This document shows positions 1-5,743 of a DNA stretch of 6,774 bases, piece after piece (within the stretch, counting starts at the first letter, position 1; each line of letters begins with the position of its first letter). The notes below the pieces were generated by a model. The model searched no databases. It was not told the origin of the DNA and saw nothing but the letters and a program-made list of their open reading frames with translations. The DNA lies in the NCBI GenBank assembly GCA_023435965.1, contig JAEZLC010000295.1, positions 1 through 6,774 of the forward strand. The letters are read 5' to 3'. Both the position numbers and the translations under genes were made by a program. This DNA is from Cyanobacteria bacterium OH_CDB_58 (GTDB lineage Bacteria > Cyanobacteriota > Vampirovibrionia > Gastranaerophilales > Gastranaerophilaceae).

Positions 1-213
1 ATAAGCAGCTTAGGTAATATACCCCAAGCAGCTTTGGATAAAAATATATTAAAAGAAAAAGAAAATATCTCTTTATTAAATTCTTCTTCTGATATTGAAT
101 TCACAGAACAAGAAAGAATAAAAATAACAATAAAAGCTTTTGAAAATAATCCTGCTTTTAAAAAATATGTTGATGAGATGAAAGAAAAACTTGATAAACT
201 AGCTGAAATGTAA
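1..213 (+). CDS. C-terminal fragment of an unrecognised hydrophilic protein
   Basis: An open frame runs from the first base to a TAA at 211-213 and encodes the last 70 residues of a protein whose start lies outside the window. The visible part is rich in Lys, Glu, Asn and Ile, has no hydrophobic segment, and its last ~35 residues (from about EFTEQERIKI to the end) look like one or two charged amphipathic helices ending in KLDKLAEM. I recognise no family. It lies 181 bp upstream of the integrase on the same strand, so if the integrase marks an integrated element this may be cargo of that element (inference). It is open with no stop and has a codon bias like its neighbours, which supports coding, but without the start the call stays tentative. 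Confidence 0.55.
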   Translation: MSSLGNIPQAALDKNILKEKENISLLNSSSDIEFTEQERIKITIKAFENNPAFKKYVDEMKEKLDKLAEM

Positions 214-288
214 CGATGGCTTAACAAAATAGGTATGAAATTTTTCATTGATGTGTTTTGACCGAGTTTTGTATGTATTTTTCTGAAT

Positions 289-302
289 TTACTCAGATTG
301 AT
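289..302 (+). repeat. 14-bp direct repeat, copy upstream of integrase
   Basis: TTACTCAGATTGAT occurs here and again, identical and in the same orientation, at 1411-1424 across the integrase stop codon. A flanking TTTTTCTGA at 278-286 also recurs near the second copy at 1429-1437, but there it lies on the other side of the 14-mer. The combined site 283-296 is partly palindromic (CTGA..TCAG). It may be a recombinase or excisionase binding site or a footprint of recombination; function is inferred. Confidence 0.5.
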
Positions 303-313
303 TAAAGTTATGG

Positions 314-348
314 CCAAAAACCAGTCAGGAGTTGATTTTTGGGTTTTT
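314..348 (+). terminator. weak hairpin with T-run, possible terminator
   Basis: CCAAAAA at 314-320 can pair with TTTTTGG at 336-342, followed by GTTTTT at 343-348. An alternative pairing uses AAAAACC at 316-322 with GGTTTTT at 342-348. The stem is mostly A-T with a 15-base loop, so it is weak. It could end transcription from the upstream gene fragment, or be chance in AT-rich DNA. It overlaps the proposed integrase promoter. Confidence 0.2.
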
Positions 349-360
349 ATCTTAAATAAT
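332..360 (+). promoter_or_regulatory. candidate integrase promoter
   Basis: TTGATT at 332-337 as the -35 element and AATAAT at 355-360 as the -10 element are separated by 17 bp, a good sigma-70 spacing with four or five of six consensus matches each. Transcription would start near 367, giving a leader of about 28 bases to the TTG start at 395. In DNA this AT-rich such matches are common, so it is only a candidate. Confidence 0.35.
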
Positions 361-394
361 AAATATACAAGATAAAAGCAGTTGGAGGCAAAAA

Positions 395-1423
395 TTGTCA
401 GTATACCAAAGTAAAAGTGGTAGATGGTATTATAAGTTTGTTATAAGAGGTAAACAGTTCCATAAAGCAATACCAGAAGCGACGAGTAAGAGAGATGCGG
501 AAAAAGCTGAAATTCGTATTAAATCAGAGCTTCTTCAAGGAAAGTTTGATTTTGTAGAAAATAAAGGTGCTAAACCTTTTAGCGTGATATCTGAATTATT
601 CAAAGAATATGCTAAAAATAACCGTAGAGGTTGGCGTAATGACTTTGCTATGGTAAAAAACTTGGAGATATATTTTAATCCTTTTCAAATTAAAGACATA
701 ACTCCAAGTAGAATAGAAGCTTATCGTAAAAACAGAGACAAATTAGACAAGGTAAAGCCAGCAACAATTAATAGAGAAGTTGGTATAATGAGAAGGATGT
801 TTGCATTGGCTATCAAAGAAGGACTTACGGACTATAACCCTTGTTTAGCTGCAAATATTAAACCGTTAACGGTTGATAATATAAAAGAGCGTTTTTTGAC
901 CACAAAAGAAGAAAAACTATTACTTGGAAATTGTGTAGGGGAAAATGCTTATATCAAGCCCATGGTTATTTGTTCTTTAAGAACAGGAATGCGGGTTGGT
1001 GAGATTTTGAGTTTAAAATGGCAGGATAACATTGATTTTAAGAATGCTTGCATCAATTTGTTAAAAACTAAGAATAATAAGGTACGTAAAATCCCTATAG
1101 GCAAAGAGCTATTTAGTATTCTTGAAGACCTTTATAATAGTAAAACTTCTGAATTTGTTTTTACAAACCCTAAAACAGGAACAGGTTATTATAGTGTTAA
1201 AAAAGCATTTACGAGAGTGTGCAAAGACGCAAAAATAAAAGATTTTACCTTTCACGCTTTACGTCATACAGCAGCAACTAGAATGGTCGCAGCAGGTGTT
1301 GATTTGGTTGTAGTGAAGGAAATTCTTGGACACGCTGATCTAAAAACAACACAGAGGTACGCACATCCAGTCCCAGAAAGAAAGTTGAAAGCAATAGAAG
1401 CTCTTGAGAATTACTCAGATTGA
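395..1423 (+). CDS. tyrosine recombinase/phage-type integrase
   Basis: A 342-residue site-specific recombinase that would cut and rejoin DNA through a 3'-phosphotyrosyl intermediate to integrate or excise a mobile element. Residues ~1-55 (YQSKSGRWYYKFVIRGK onward) resemble the small beta-rich arm-type DNA-binding domain, ~60-155 the helical core-binding (SAM-like) domain, and ~165-335 the catalytic domain. All expected catalytic residues are visible: Arg200 in RTGMRVGE, Lys226 in LLKTKNNK, His287 and Arg290 in HALRH, His313 in LGHADLKTT and nucleophile Tyr322 in RYAHP. The length is normal for phage or ICE integrases and there is no frameshift, so it is probably active. Start: TTG at 395, chosen because GGAGG at 384-388 sits six bases upstream. 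The presence of the arm domain and the nearby tRNA 3' end argue for a tRNA-targeting integrase rather than XerC/XerD, which lack that domain. Confidence 0.93.
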   Translation: MSVYQSKSGRWYYKFVIRGKQFHKAIPEATSKRDAEKAEIRIKSELLQGKFDFVENKGAKPFSVISELFKEYAKNNRRGWRNDFAMVKNLEIYFNPFQIKDITPSRIEAYRKNRDKLDKVKPATINREVGIMRRMFALAIKEGLTDYNPCLAANIKPLTVDNIKERFLTTKEEKLLLGNCVGENAYIKPMVICSLRTGMRVGEILSLKWQDNIDFKNACINLLKTKNNKVRKIPIGKELFSILEDLYNSKTSEFVFTNPKTGTGYYSVKKAFTRVCKDAKIKDFTFHALRHTAATRMVAAGVDLVVVKEILGHADLKTTQRYAHPVPERKLKAIEALENYSD

Positions 1424-1424
1424 T
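1411..1424 (+). repeat. 14-bp direct repeat, copy over the integrase stop codon
   Basis: Second exact copy of TTACTCAGATTGAT (first at 289-302). It encodes the last residues of the integrase and its TGA stop (1421-1423). The two copies bracket almost the entire gene, 1122 bp apart. A copy inside coding sequence is less free to be a regulatory site, which lowers confidence that both copies are functional. Confidence 0.5.
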
Positions 1425-1430
1425 GCAGTT

Positions 1431-1474
1431 TTTCTGAGTTTATAAAAGTGGTGGGTCGTCGAAAGTAGTCGAAA
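1431..1474 (+). repeat. degenerate direct repeat unit 1 near integrase
   Basis: Contains CTGAGTTT (1434-1441), TAAAA (1443-1447), GGTCGTCGA (1454-1462) and a second GTCGAAA (1468-1474). The first three blocks recur at exactly +154 bp in unit 2 without any indel, while the six bases between (1448-1453) differ completely. Within the unit GTCGAAA appears twice (1458-1464 and 1468-1474), 10 bp apart, about one helical turn. Paired protein-binding sites on one DNA face would look like this. Confidence 0.6.
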
Positions 1475-1498
1475 ATAGATGATAAAAAGTATATGTAC

Positions 1499-1512
1499 AA
1501 AGCATATGCTTT
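1499..1512. repeat. 14-bp perfect palindrome
   Basis: AAAGCATATGCTTT is its own reverse complement. It lies between the two phased repeats. One such palindrome per several kb of AT-rich DNA is not far from chance, so a role as a dimer-binding site is only a possibility. Confidence 0.4.
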
Positions 1513-1584
1513 TATTTTGAGAAAATATTTAACAGATCGGATTTATAAATTCAATATAAAACTATTGTGGATAATTCCTGAATT

Positions 1585-1629
1585 TTACTGAGTTTCTAAA
1601 ATCATAAGGTCGTCGAGAAATAGTCGAAG
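1585..1629 (+). repeat. degenerate direct repeat unit 2 near integrase
   Basis: Copy of unit 1 displaced by 154 bp: CTGAGTTT (1588-1595), TAAAA (1597-1601), GGTCGTCGA (1608-1616), then a second GTCGAAG (1623-1629), here 11 bp after the first GTCGA rather than 10. The preceding CTGAATTTTACTGAG (1578-1592) also resembles the CTGAATTTACTCAG site upstream of the integrase (283-296). The unit ends 40 bp from the tRNA terminator hairpin. Confidence 0.6.
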
Positions 1630-1668
1630 CGAAAAAATAAGAATCAAAAAAATTAAACATCAAATACT

Positions 1669-1699
1669 ATAAAAGAGCCACTAATAGTGACTCTTTTAT
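1669..1699 (-). terminator. intrinsic terminator of tRNA-Gly
   Basis: On the minus strand a 14-bp stem (ATAAAAGAGTCACT with AGTGGCTCTTTTAT, one G-T pair) closes on a three- to five-base loop and its 3' arm ends in a T-rich TCTTTTATAG. It begins at the last base of the tRNA CCA end, so it is placed to stop transcription right after the tRNA. The stem is nearly symmetric, so it could also stop transcripts arriving from the integrase on the plus strand. Confidence 0.75.
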
Positions 1700-1773
1700 G
1701 GAGCGGGAGACGAGGCTCGAACTCGCGACCCCTTCCTTGGCAAGGAAGTGTTCTACCACTGAACTACTCCCGC
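1699..1773 (-). tRNA. tRNA-Gly (anticodon GCC)
   Basis: The reverse complement folds into a full cloverleaf. The acceptor stem is GCGGGAG with CTCCCGC, the D arm GTTC..GAAC, the anticodon arm CTTCC-TTGCCAA-GGAAG giving anticodon GCC, and the T arm GCGAG-TTCGAGC-CTCGT closed by one G-T pair. Discriminator T and an encoded CCA end lie at 1699-1702. It reads glycine codons GGC and GGT. The 3' end faces the integrase, and tRNA 3' halves are the favourite target of tyrosine integrases, so this gene probably is, or rebuilt, the attachment site (inference). Its own promoter lies upstream and its terminator directly follows. Confidence 0.96.
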
Positions 1774-1791
1774 ATCCGTTCTTGTTCCCTT

Positions 1792-1819
1792 ATTATACAT
1801 GGCAAATTTATTTTTTCAA
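1792..1819 (-). promoter_or_regulatory. tRNA-Gly promoter
   Basis: On the minus strand TTGAAA (1814-1819) and a perfect TATAAT (1792-1797) are separated by 16 bp. The start would fall near 1785, about a dozen bases before the tRNA 5' end at 1773. This is the best sigma-70 promoter in the window and lies between the end of ugd and the tRNA, so the tRNA need not depend on read-through from the sugar operon. Confidence 0.7.
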
Positions 1820-1852
1820 GTATATTTTTTAAAATAATCTAAAGCTATTTTT

Positions 1853-3160
1853 TTATATCTGGCTTTGTCCTACAAAATAGTACTCAAACCCCATTTCTTC
1901 AAGTTTTTTAGGGTCATATTGATTTCTGCCATCGAATATTATGGGCGTTTTTAGTTTTTCTTTTAGTATTTTGAAATCCGGGTTTCTAAATTCATTCCAT
2001 TCAGTAGCTAAAATCAGCGCATCGGTTCCATCCAGTGCATCATAGCTTGTTTTTGCATATTTGATTTTGTCTTTAAAGATACACTCTGCCGTCGGTATTG
2101 CTTTTGGGTCGAACGCGGTTATTTTTGCACCCAATTTTAAAAGTCCTTCAATTATTGTTATCGCTGGAGCTTCTCTCATGTCGTTAGTTCTGGGCTTAAA
2201 AGCAAGACCCCAAAGGGCAAAATGTTTATTAGATAAGTCTTTTCCAAATTTATTGGTAATTTTTTGTATAAATATTTCTCTTTGTTTTTTATTTATTTCA
2301 TCTGTGGCTTTTAATAAATTGCATTCGTATTCTTTTTCCTTTGAAATGTGAATAAGAGCCTGAACATCTTTTGGGAAGCAGCTGCCTCCGTAGCCTAAAC
2401 CCGGGAATAAAAATTTGCTTCCTATCCTCTGGTCGGAACACATACCTTTTCTAACCATTTCTACGTTTGCACCTACTTTTTCGCAGATGTTTGCTATTTC
2501 GTTGGCGTATGATATCTTAACCGCAAGAAAAGCATTTGCAGCATATTTAGTCATTTCTGCAGATTTGACGTCCATTGTAATTACAGGGTTTCCTGTTCTG
2601 ACAAACGGAGCGTAGATTTCTTGCATTATTTTGGTTGCTCTTTCTGAATCGGAACCTATTATGACTCTGTCCGGCTTCATAAAATCTTCAACAGCAGCAC
2701 CTTGTTTTAAAAACTCAGGATTTGAAACAACATCAAATTCCTGGTTTGTTATTTCTTTGATTATCTTAGTAAGGCTTTCTCCTGTTCCGACAGGAACGGT
2801 TGACTTGTTTACTATCACTTTGTAGCCGTTTATTGCTTTTGCAACTGCTTTTGCAACTTCATTTACGGCACTAAGGTCTGCATGTCCATTCCCATTTTGA
2901 GGTGTGCCTACTGCTATAAAACAGACATCACTCGTTTTTACGGCTTCTTCTAGGTTATCTGTAAAAAACAATCTATTTTCTTTTACGTTAGTTATGATTA
3001 AATCTTCGAGACCCGGCTCATAAATAGGGATAATACCCTGTTTTAAGCATTTTAGTTTTTCTAAATTTTTATCAACACAGATTACGCTGTTGCCCATTTC
3101 CGCAAGGCAAGTGCCCGCAACTAATCCTACATATCCTGTCCCTATTACGCAAAGTTTCAT
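1853..3160 (-). CDS. ugd: UDP-glucose 6-dehydrogenase
   Basis: Oxidises UDP-glucose to UDP-glucuronate with two NAD+ in the cytoplasm; the product is a precursor for surface polysaccharides and here for UDP-xylose. The 435 residues match the usual bacterial length. The N-terminal Rossmann domain begins with GTGYVGL (residues 7-13) and acidic Asp30 for NAD ribose. NKSTVPVGT (118-126) and NPEFLKQGAA (147-156) are family signatures. The central helix carries Lys205 in AEMTKYAANAF, and the active-site loop GLGYGGSCFPKD holds nucleophile Cys261 and Asp265. The C-terminal UDP-binding domain has WGLAFKPRTNDMREAP (317-332). All key residues are present. The ATG overlaps the stop of uxs by one base (TAATG), with AAAGGA upstream inside uxs, so translation is probably coupled. 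No strong terminator follows. The paralogue UDP-N-acetyl-mannosamine dehydrogenase is less likely given this motif set and the uxs partner. Confidence 0.95.
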   Translation of the reverse strand: MKLCVIGTGYVGLVAGTCLAEMGNSVICVDKNLEKLKCLKQGIIPIYEPGLEDLIITNVKENRLFFTDNLEEAVKTSDVCFIAVGTPQNGNGHADLSAVNEVAKAVAKAINGYKVIVNKSTVPVGTGESLTKIIKEITNQEFDVVSNPEFLKQGAAVEDFMKPDRVIIGSDSERATKIMQEIYAPFVRTGNPVITMDVKSAEMTKYAANAFLAVKISYANEIANICEKVGANVEMVRKGMCSDQRIGSKFLFPGLGYGGSCFPKDVQALIHISKEKEYECNLLKATDEINKKQREIFIQKITNKFGKDLSNKHFALWGLAFKPRTNDMREAPAITIIEGLLKLGAKITAFDPKAIPTAECIFKDKIKYAKTSYDALDGTDALILATEWNEFRNPDFKILKEKLKTPIIFDGRNQYDPKKLEEMGFEYYFVGQSQI

Positions 3161-4101
3161 TATTTGTTATCCTTTAGTCTGCTCTCGAAATATTTTATTG
3201 TTTTTAAGATTCCATCTTCCATAGAGGTTGTCGGTTGCCAATTTAATTTTTCTTTTGCAAGGCTTAAATCCGGCCTTCTTTTTGTAGGATCATCTGATGG
3301 GAGTGGTTTGTGTATTATTTTTGATTTTGAATCAGTCAGCTTTACTATAACTTTTGCAAAATCAATTATCGGAGTTTCGATGTCGTTGCCGAGATTTACA
3401 GGTCCTGTAAAATCTTTTGTATTCATCATTTTTGTCATTCCATCGATTAAGTCGTCTATATAGCAGAAAGAGCGAGTTTGAGAGCCATCACCGTATATCG
3501 TTATGTCTTGGTTTTTTAATGCCTGAACTATGAAATTTGATACAACTCTTCCATCGTTTTCAGCCATTCTTGGCCCATACGTGTTAAATATTCTGATGAT
3601 TTTTGTGTCTACCTTGTTTTGCCTGTGATAATCCATCATAAGGGTTTCCGCTGCACGTTTTCCTTCGTCATAACAGCTTCTTAGTCCTATAGGGTTGACA
3701 TTTCCCCAATAGTCTTCTTTTTGAGGGTGCACCTCAGGATCTCCGTATACTTCGGAGGTCGAAGCCTGAAGGATTGTAGCTTTACATCTCTTTGCCAGTC
3801 CGAGCATGTTTGTTGTGCCCAGAATGGACGTCTTCATTGTTTTTATCGGGTTGTACTGATAATGAATGGGACTTGCTGGACAAGCAAGATTGTATATTTG
3901 ATCAATTTCAGCATAATATTCTTTTGTTATGTCGTGCCTGACAAGTTCAAAATGGTCATTATCCAGAAGATGTCTAATGTTATCTTTTGATCCGGTGAAA
4001 AAGTTGTCCAGACATATTATGTCGTTTCCTTCAGAAAGTAATTTTTCGCAAAGGTGGCTTCCTATAAACCCGGCACCGCCTGTTATCAATATTCTTTTCA
4101 T
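3160..4101 (-). CDS. uxs: UDP-glucuronate decarboxylase (UDP-xylose synthase)
   Basis: Short-chain dehydrogenase of the extended type that converts UDP-glucuronate to UDP-xylose and CO2 through a 4-keto intermediate with bound NAD. The 313 residues match bacterial soluble Uxs. Visible are the NAD motif GGAGFIG (8-14), Asp32 in CLDNFFTG, the family signature [12 protein letters not shown] (71-82), [10 protein letters not shown] (113-122) with Thr115 and Glu117 at the active site, the Tyr144/Lys148 pair of YxxxK in [18 protein letters not shown] (170-179), and [12 protein letters not shown] (210-221). The PASPIHYQ and SEVYGDP motifs separate Uxs from GalE, RmlB and 4,6-dehydratases. The start ATG at 4101 has GAGG about five bases upstream. 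It is first in an operon with ugd, which supplies its substrate, although the order is reversed relative to the pathway. Nothing is missing or broken. Confidence 0.95.
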   Translation of the reverse strand: MKRILITGGAGFIGSHLCEKLLSEGNDIICLDNFFTGSKDNIRHLLDNDHFELVRHDITKEYYAEIDQIYNLACPASPIHYQYNPIKTMKTSILGTTNMLGLAKRCKATILQASTSEVYGDPEVHPQKEDYWGNVNPIGLRSCYDEGKRAAETLMMDYHRQNKVDTKIIRIFNTYGPRMAENDGRVVSNFIVQALKNQDITIYGDGSQTRSFCYIDDLIDGMTKMMNTKDFTGPVNLGNDIETPIIDFAKVIVKLTDSKSKIIHKPLPSDDPTKRRPDLSLAKEKLNWQPTTSMEDGILKTIKYFESRLKDNK

Positions 4102-4201
4102 TTTATCCTCGTCAGACTTTTAGGAGTGTTTGTAATTAATAATTAAATTACGTGAATTTATTTTCTATTTTAGTATAATAGATAGAAAAAAGGAACAACA
4201 A
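4102..4201. promoter_or_regulatory. divergent promoter region between uxs-ugd and the epimerase
   Basis: This 100-bp spacer must carry promoters in both directions. Toward the epimerase, a perfect TATAAT at 4174-4179 with a poor GTGAAT at 4152-4157 (16-bp spacing) is followed by AAAGGA at 4189-4194, seven bases before the ATG. Two inverted repeats are visible. GTAATT (4132-4137) with AATTAC (4146-4151) lies mid-spacer, and TCTATT (4164-4169) with AATAGA (4177-4182) overlaps the -10. Either could be an operator controlling both sides, but short AT-rich inverted repeats are common by chance. I see no clear promoter for uxs. Confidence 0.5.
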
Positions 4202-5200
4202 ATGATTTTAGTCACTGGTGGTGCTGGATATATTGGTTCTCATGCGGTTATAAGGCTTTTGGATGATTATCCGCAAGTTTTGATATTTGATAACCTTGAA
4301 ACAGGTCATCTTGAAACGGTTAAAAGGCTTCAGGCACTTTCTTCGGGTGTAAAGTTTGTTAAGGGTGATTTGAAAAATATAGATGACATCAAAAGTGTTT
4401 TTAGTGAACATAAGATTGAGTCGGTTGTCCATTTCGCAGCGAGTTCTTTGGTATCAGAATCAGTTAGAAATCCGCAAAAATATTATTATAACAATGTATT
4501 AGGCTCTTTGAATCTGTTCAAGTCTATGATAGAAAATAATGTAATGAGTTTGGTTTTTTCTTCAACTTGTGCTGTCTACGGAAGTCCTCAGTATCTTCCA
4601 ATAGATGAGAGTCATCCCAGAGTGCCTGTTAATCCATACGGGAGCACAAAATTAACAGTAGAGAATATTCTTATGGATTACGATAAAGCATACGGCTTAA
4701 AATCAATAATATTAAGATATTTCAATGTGGCAGGTGCTGATGCTCATTCTAGGGTGGGTGAATGGCACGATGTTGAGACACATTTGATTCCCAATATTTT
4801 GAAGTCAGCTTTTCAAGAAGGCAAAAAGTTCAAGATATATGGAGACGATTATGACACCGCTGATGGAACTTGTATCCGTGATTACGTAAACGTTGAAGAT
4901 TTGGCAATAGCTCATAAATTGGCACTTGATTACTTGAACAAACAAAAAGTTTCAGACGTTTTTAATCTGGGCTCAGGTCTTGGTAATAGTGTAAAAGAAG
5001 TTTTCGAAATATCGGAGATTGTATTGGGCAGAAAAATTGACTGTGAAATATCTTCTCGAAGGGTAGGAGATCCAAGCAAGCTTTTTGCGTCTGCCGAAAA
5101 GGCTAAAAGCATTTTAGGCTGGAATGCAGAGAAAGATTTGGAATATTCTATCAAAACCGCTTTTGAATGGGAAAAAGTGCTTCAAAATATATTAAATTAA
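4202..5200 (+). CDS. galE: UDP-glucose 4-epimerase family protein (GalE-like)
   Basis: Extended short-chain dehydrogenase that inverts C4 of a UDP-sugar using tightly bound NAD. The 332 residues match GalE. Seen are GGAGYIG (6-12), Asp30 in FDNLETGH, the GalE signature HFAASSLVSESVRNP (77-91), FSSTCAVYG (119-127) with Thr122 where E. coli has Ser124, the catalytic Tyr146/Lys150 in NPYGSTK, RYFNVAGAD (172-180), the TADGTCIRDYVNVEDLA segment (219-234), and RRVGDP (286-291). The residue matching the E. coli Tyr299 gate appears to be Leu294, smaller than Tyr, so substrates beyond UDP-glucose/galactose are conceivable. ATG at 4202 has AAAGGA seven bases upstream. Because it is divergent from uxs-ugd, it could instead serve as a UDP-xylose/UDP-arabinose 4-epimerase, an alternative that sequence alone cannot settle. 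Its last four bases overlap the convergent gene. Confidence 0.9.
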   Translation: MILVTGGAGYIGSHAVIRLLDDYPQVLIFDNLETGHLETVKRLQALSSGVKFVKGDLKNIDDIKSVFSEHKIESVVHFAASSLVSESVRNPQKYYYNNVLGSLNLFKSMIENNVMSLVFSSTCAVYGSPQYLPIDESHPRVPVNPYGSTKLTVENILMDYDKAYGLKSIILRYFNVAGADAHSRVGEWHDVETHLIPNILKSAFQEGKKFKIYGDDYDTADGTCIRDYVNVEDLAIAHKLALDYLNKQKVSDVFNLGSGLGNSVKEVFEISEIVLGRKIDCEISSRRVGDPSKLFASAEKAKSILGWNAEKDLEYSIKTAFEWEKVLQNILN

Positions 5201-5619
5201 GCCTGTTTAGCGTTATTTGTTTGTTTTGCGATCAGAGGTTTTAAGAACTCATAAGTTCCGACTATTCCAAGCACACTGCTTGTTATCTTGAGGGCATTGG
5301 AAAGACCTTTTGGTTTTGAAATCATTCCGCCGATTGTTCCAAGAGCGGTTGCCGCAAAAAAGCTTAAATACCCTTTAAAAATACATCTTGGCAGTGTTAC
5401 GGTATCGGTTATGTCTTTTGAATTGATAACTTTTGAGTTGATTTTGTCAAAAATATCATCTTGAATCGAAGGCTTTATTTGGGGAACATTTTGTTCCGTT
5501 AGTGGCTGTGGTTGTGCCTCTTGAGCCTTAATTTCCGTTTGAGGGATATTTGTTTTTTGTGAAGCAGATATTAAATTTTTAAAATCGTTGGTGTTTATGT
5601 TTGAAACAGGTAATGTCAT
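5197..5619 (-). CDS. small putative membrane protein of unknown function
   Basis: A 140-residue protein that I do not recognise. The first ~75 residues are hydrophilic, low-complexity and rich in Gln, Pro, Thr, Asn and Lys, with no signal peptide at the N-terminus. Two hydrophobic glycine/alanine-rich segments follow, about residues 80-100 (CIFKGYLSFFAATALGTIGG) and 109-131 (ALKITSSVLGIVGTYEFLKP), separated by a short basic SKPKG turn, so a membrane hairpin with both ends in the cytoplasm is likely. The final residues are polar. ATG at 5619 has GGAG (5626-5629) six bases upstream. The gene is convergent with the epimerase, overlapping it by four bases, and divergent from the polyprenyl synthase. 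A single Cys (residue 79 or 80) lies at the membrane edge. A good ribosome binding site and a coherent domain pattern argue that it is real and not antisense noise. Confidence 0.72.
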   Translation of the reverse strand: MTLPVSNINTNDFKNLISASQKTNIPQTEIKAQEAQPQPLTEQNVPQIKPSIQDDIFDKINSKVINSKDITDTVTLPRCIFKGYLSFFAATALGTIGGMISKPKGLSNALKITSSVLGIVGTYEFLKPLIAKQTNNAKQA

Positions 5620-5703
5620 TTTCTTCTCCGTAGCTTTTATTTTTATAATGTTTGAACATATTTTTTTTTGCTATTGAATTTCAAGCCCTTGAGTCGGGAT
5701 TTA

Positions 5704-5712
5704 TGATATAAT
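5704..5712 (+). promoter_or_regulatory. extended -10 promoter of the polyprenyl synthase gene
   Basis: TGATATAAT is an exact extended -10 (TG, one base, TATAAT), which can work without a good -35; none is seen at the right distance. Transcription would start near 5719, leaving about 25 bases of leader that contain AGGA at 5730-5733. The same 124-bp spacer must also hold the promoter of the divergent small membrane protein, for which I see only weak candidates. Confidence 0.6.
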
Positions 5713-5743
5713 TACTCTGGCATTTAAATAGGAAGATGTTTCT

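Larger units (their letters stand above)
1424..1668. other. non-coding stretch between integrase and tRNA, putative attachment region
   Basis: About 245 bp with no open frame that I would call a gene. It holds the pair of phased repeats (1431-1474 and 1585-1629) and a 14-bp palindrome (1499-1512), and ends at the tRNA-Gly terminator. The position between an integrase and a tRNA 3' end is where phage-type elements keep the arm-type integrase sites and excisionase sites of one attachment-site arm. No second copy of the tRNA 3' end was seen inside the window, so the other boundary must lie to the left, outside it. Function is inferred from layout and repeats. Confidence 0.45.

Noticed and set aside
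395..1423. XerC/XerD chromosome dimer recombinase
   Set aside because: The protein is about 40 residues longer than typical Xer proteins, carries an N-terminal arm-type domain, and sits next to a tRNA 3' end, so a mobile-element integrase is the better reading.
1424..1668. Possible CRISPR-like array in the integrase-tRNA spacer
   Set aside because: Only two degenerate units 154 bp apart, without uniform spacers or a leader; this fits protein-binding sites better than CRISPR.
1840..1858. Possible terminator after ugd
   Set aside because: AAAATA..TATTTT can pair near the stop, but the stem is short and all A-T, so it is not a convincing intrinsic terminator.
2061..2825. Open frames on the plus strand within the ugd gene
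   Set aside because: They lie antisense to a fully conserved ugd frame, lack ribosome binding sites and resemble no protein; they are shadows of its codon pattern.
3164..4123. Plus-strand open frames opposite uxs
   Set aside because: Antisense shadows of a complete uxs gene with all catalytic motifs; no independent coding evidence.
4208..5154. Minus-strand open frames within the epimerase gene
   Set aside because: Both overlap a well-supported galE-like frame and show no recognisable composition or start signals.
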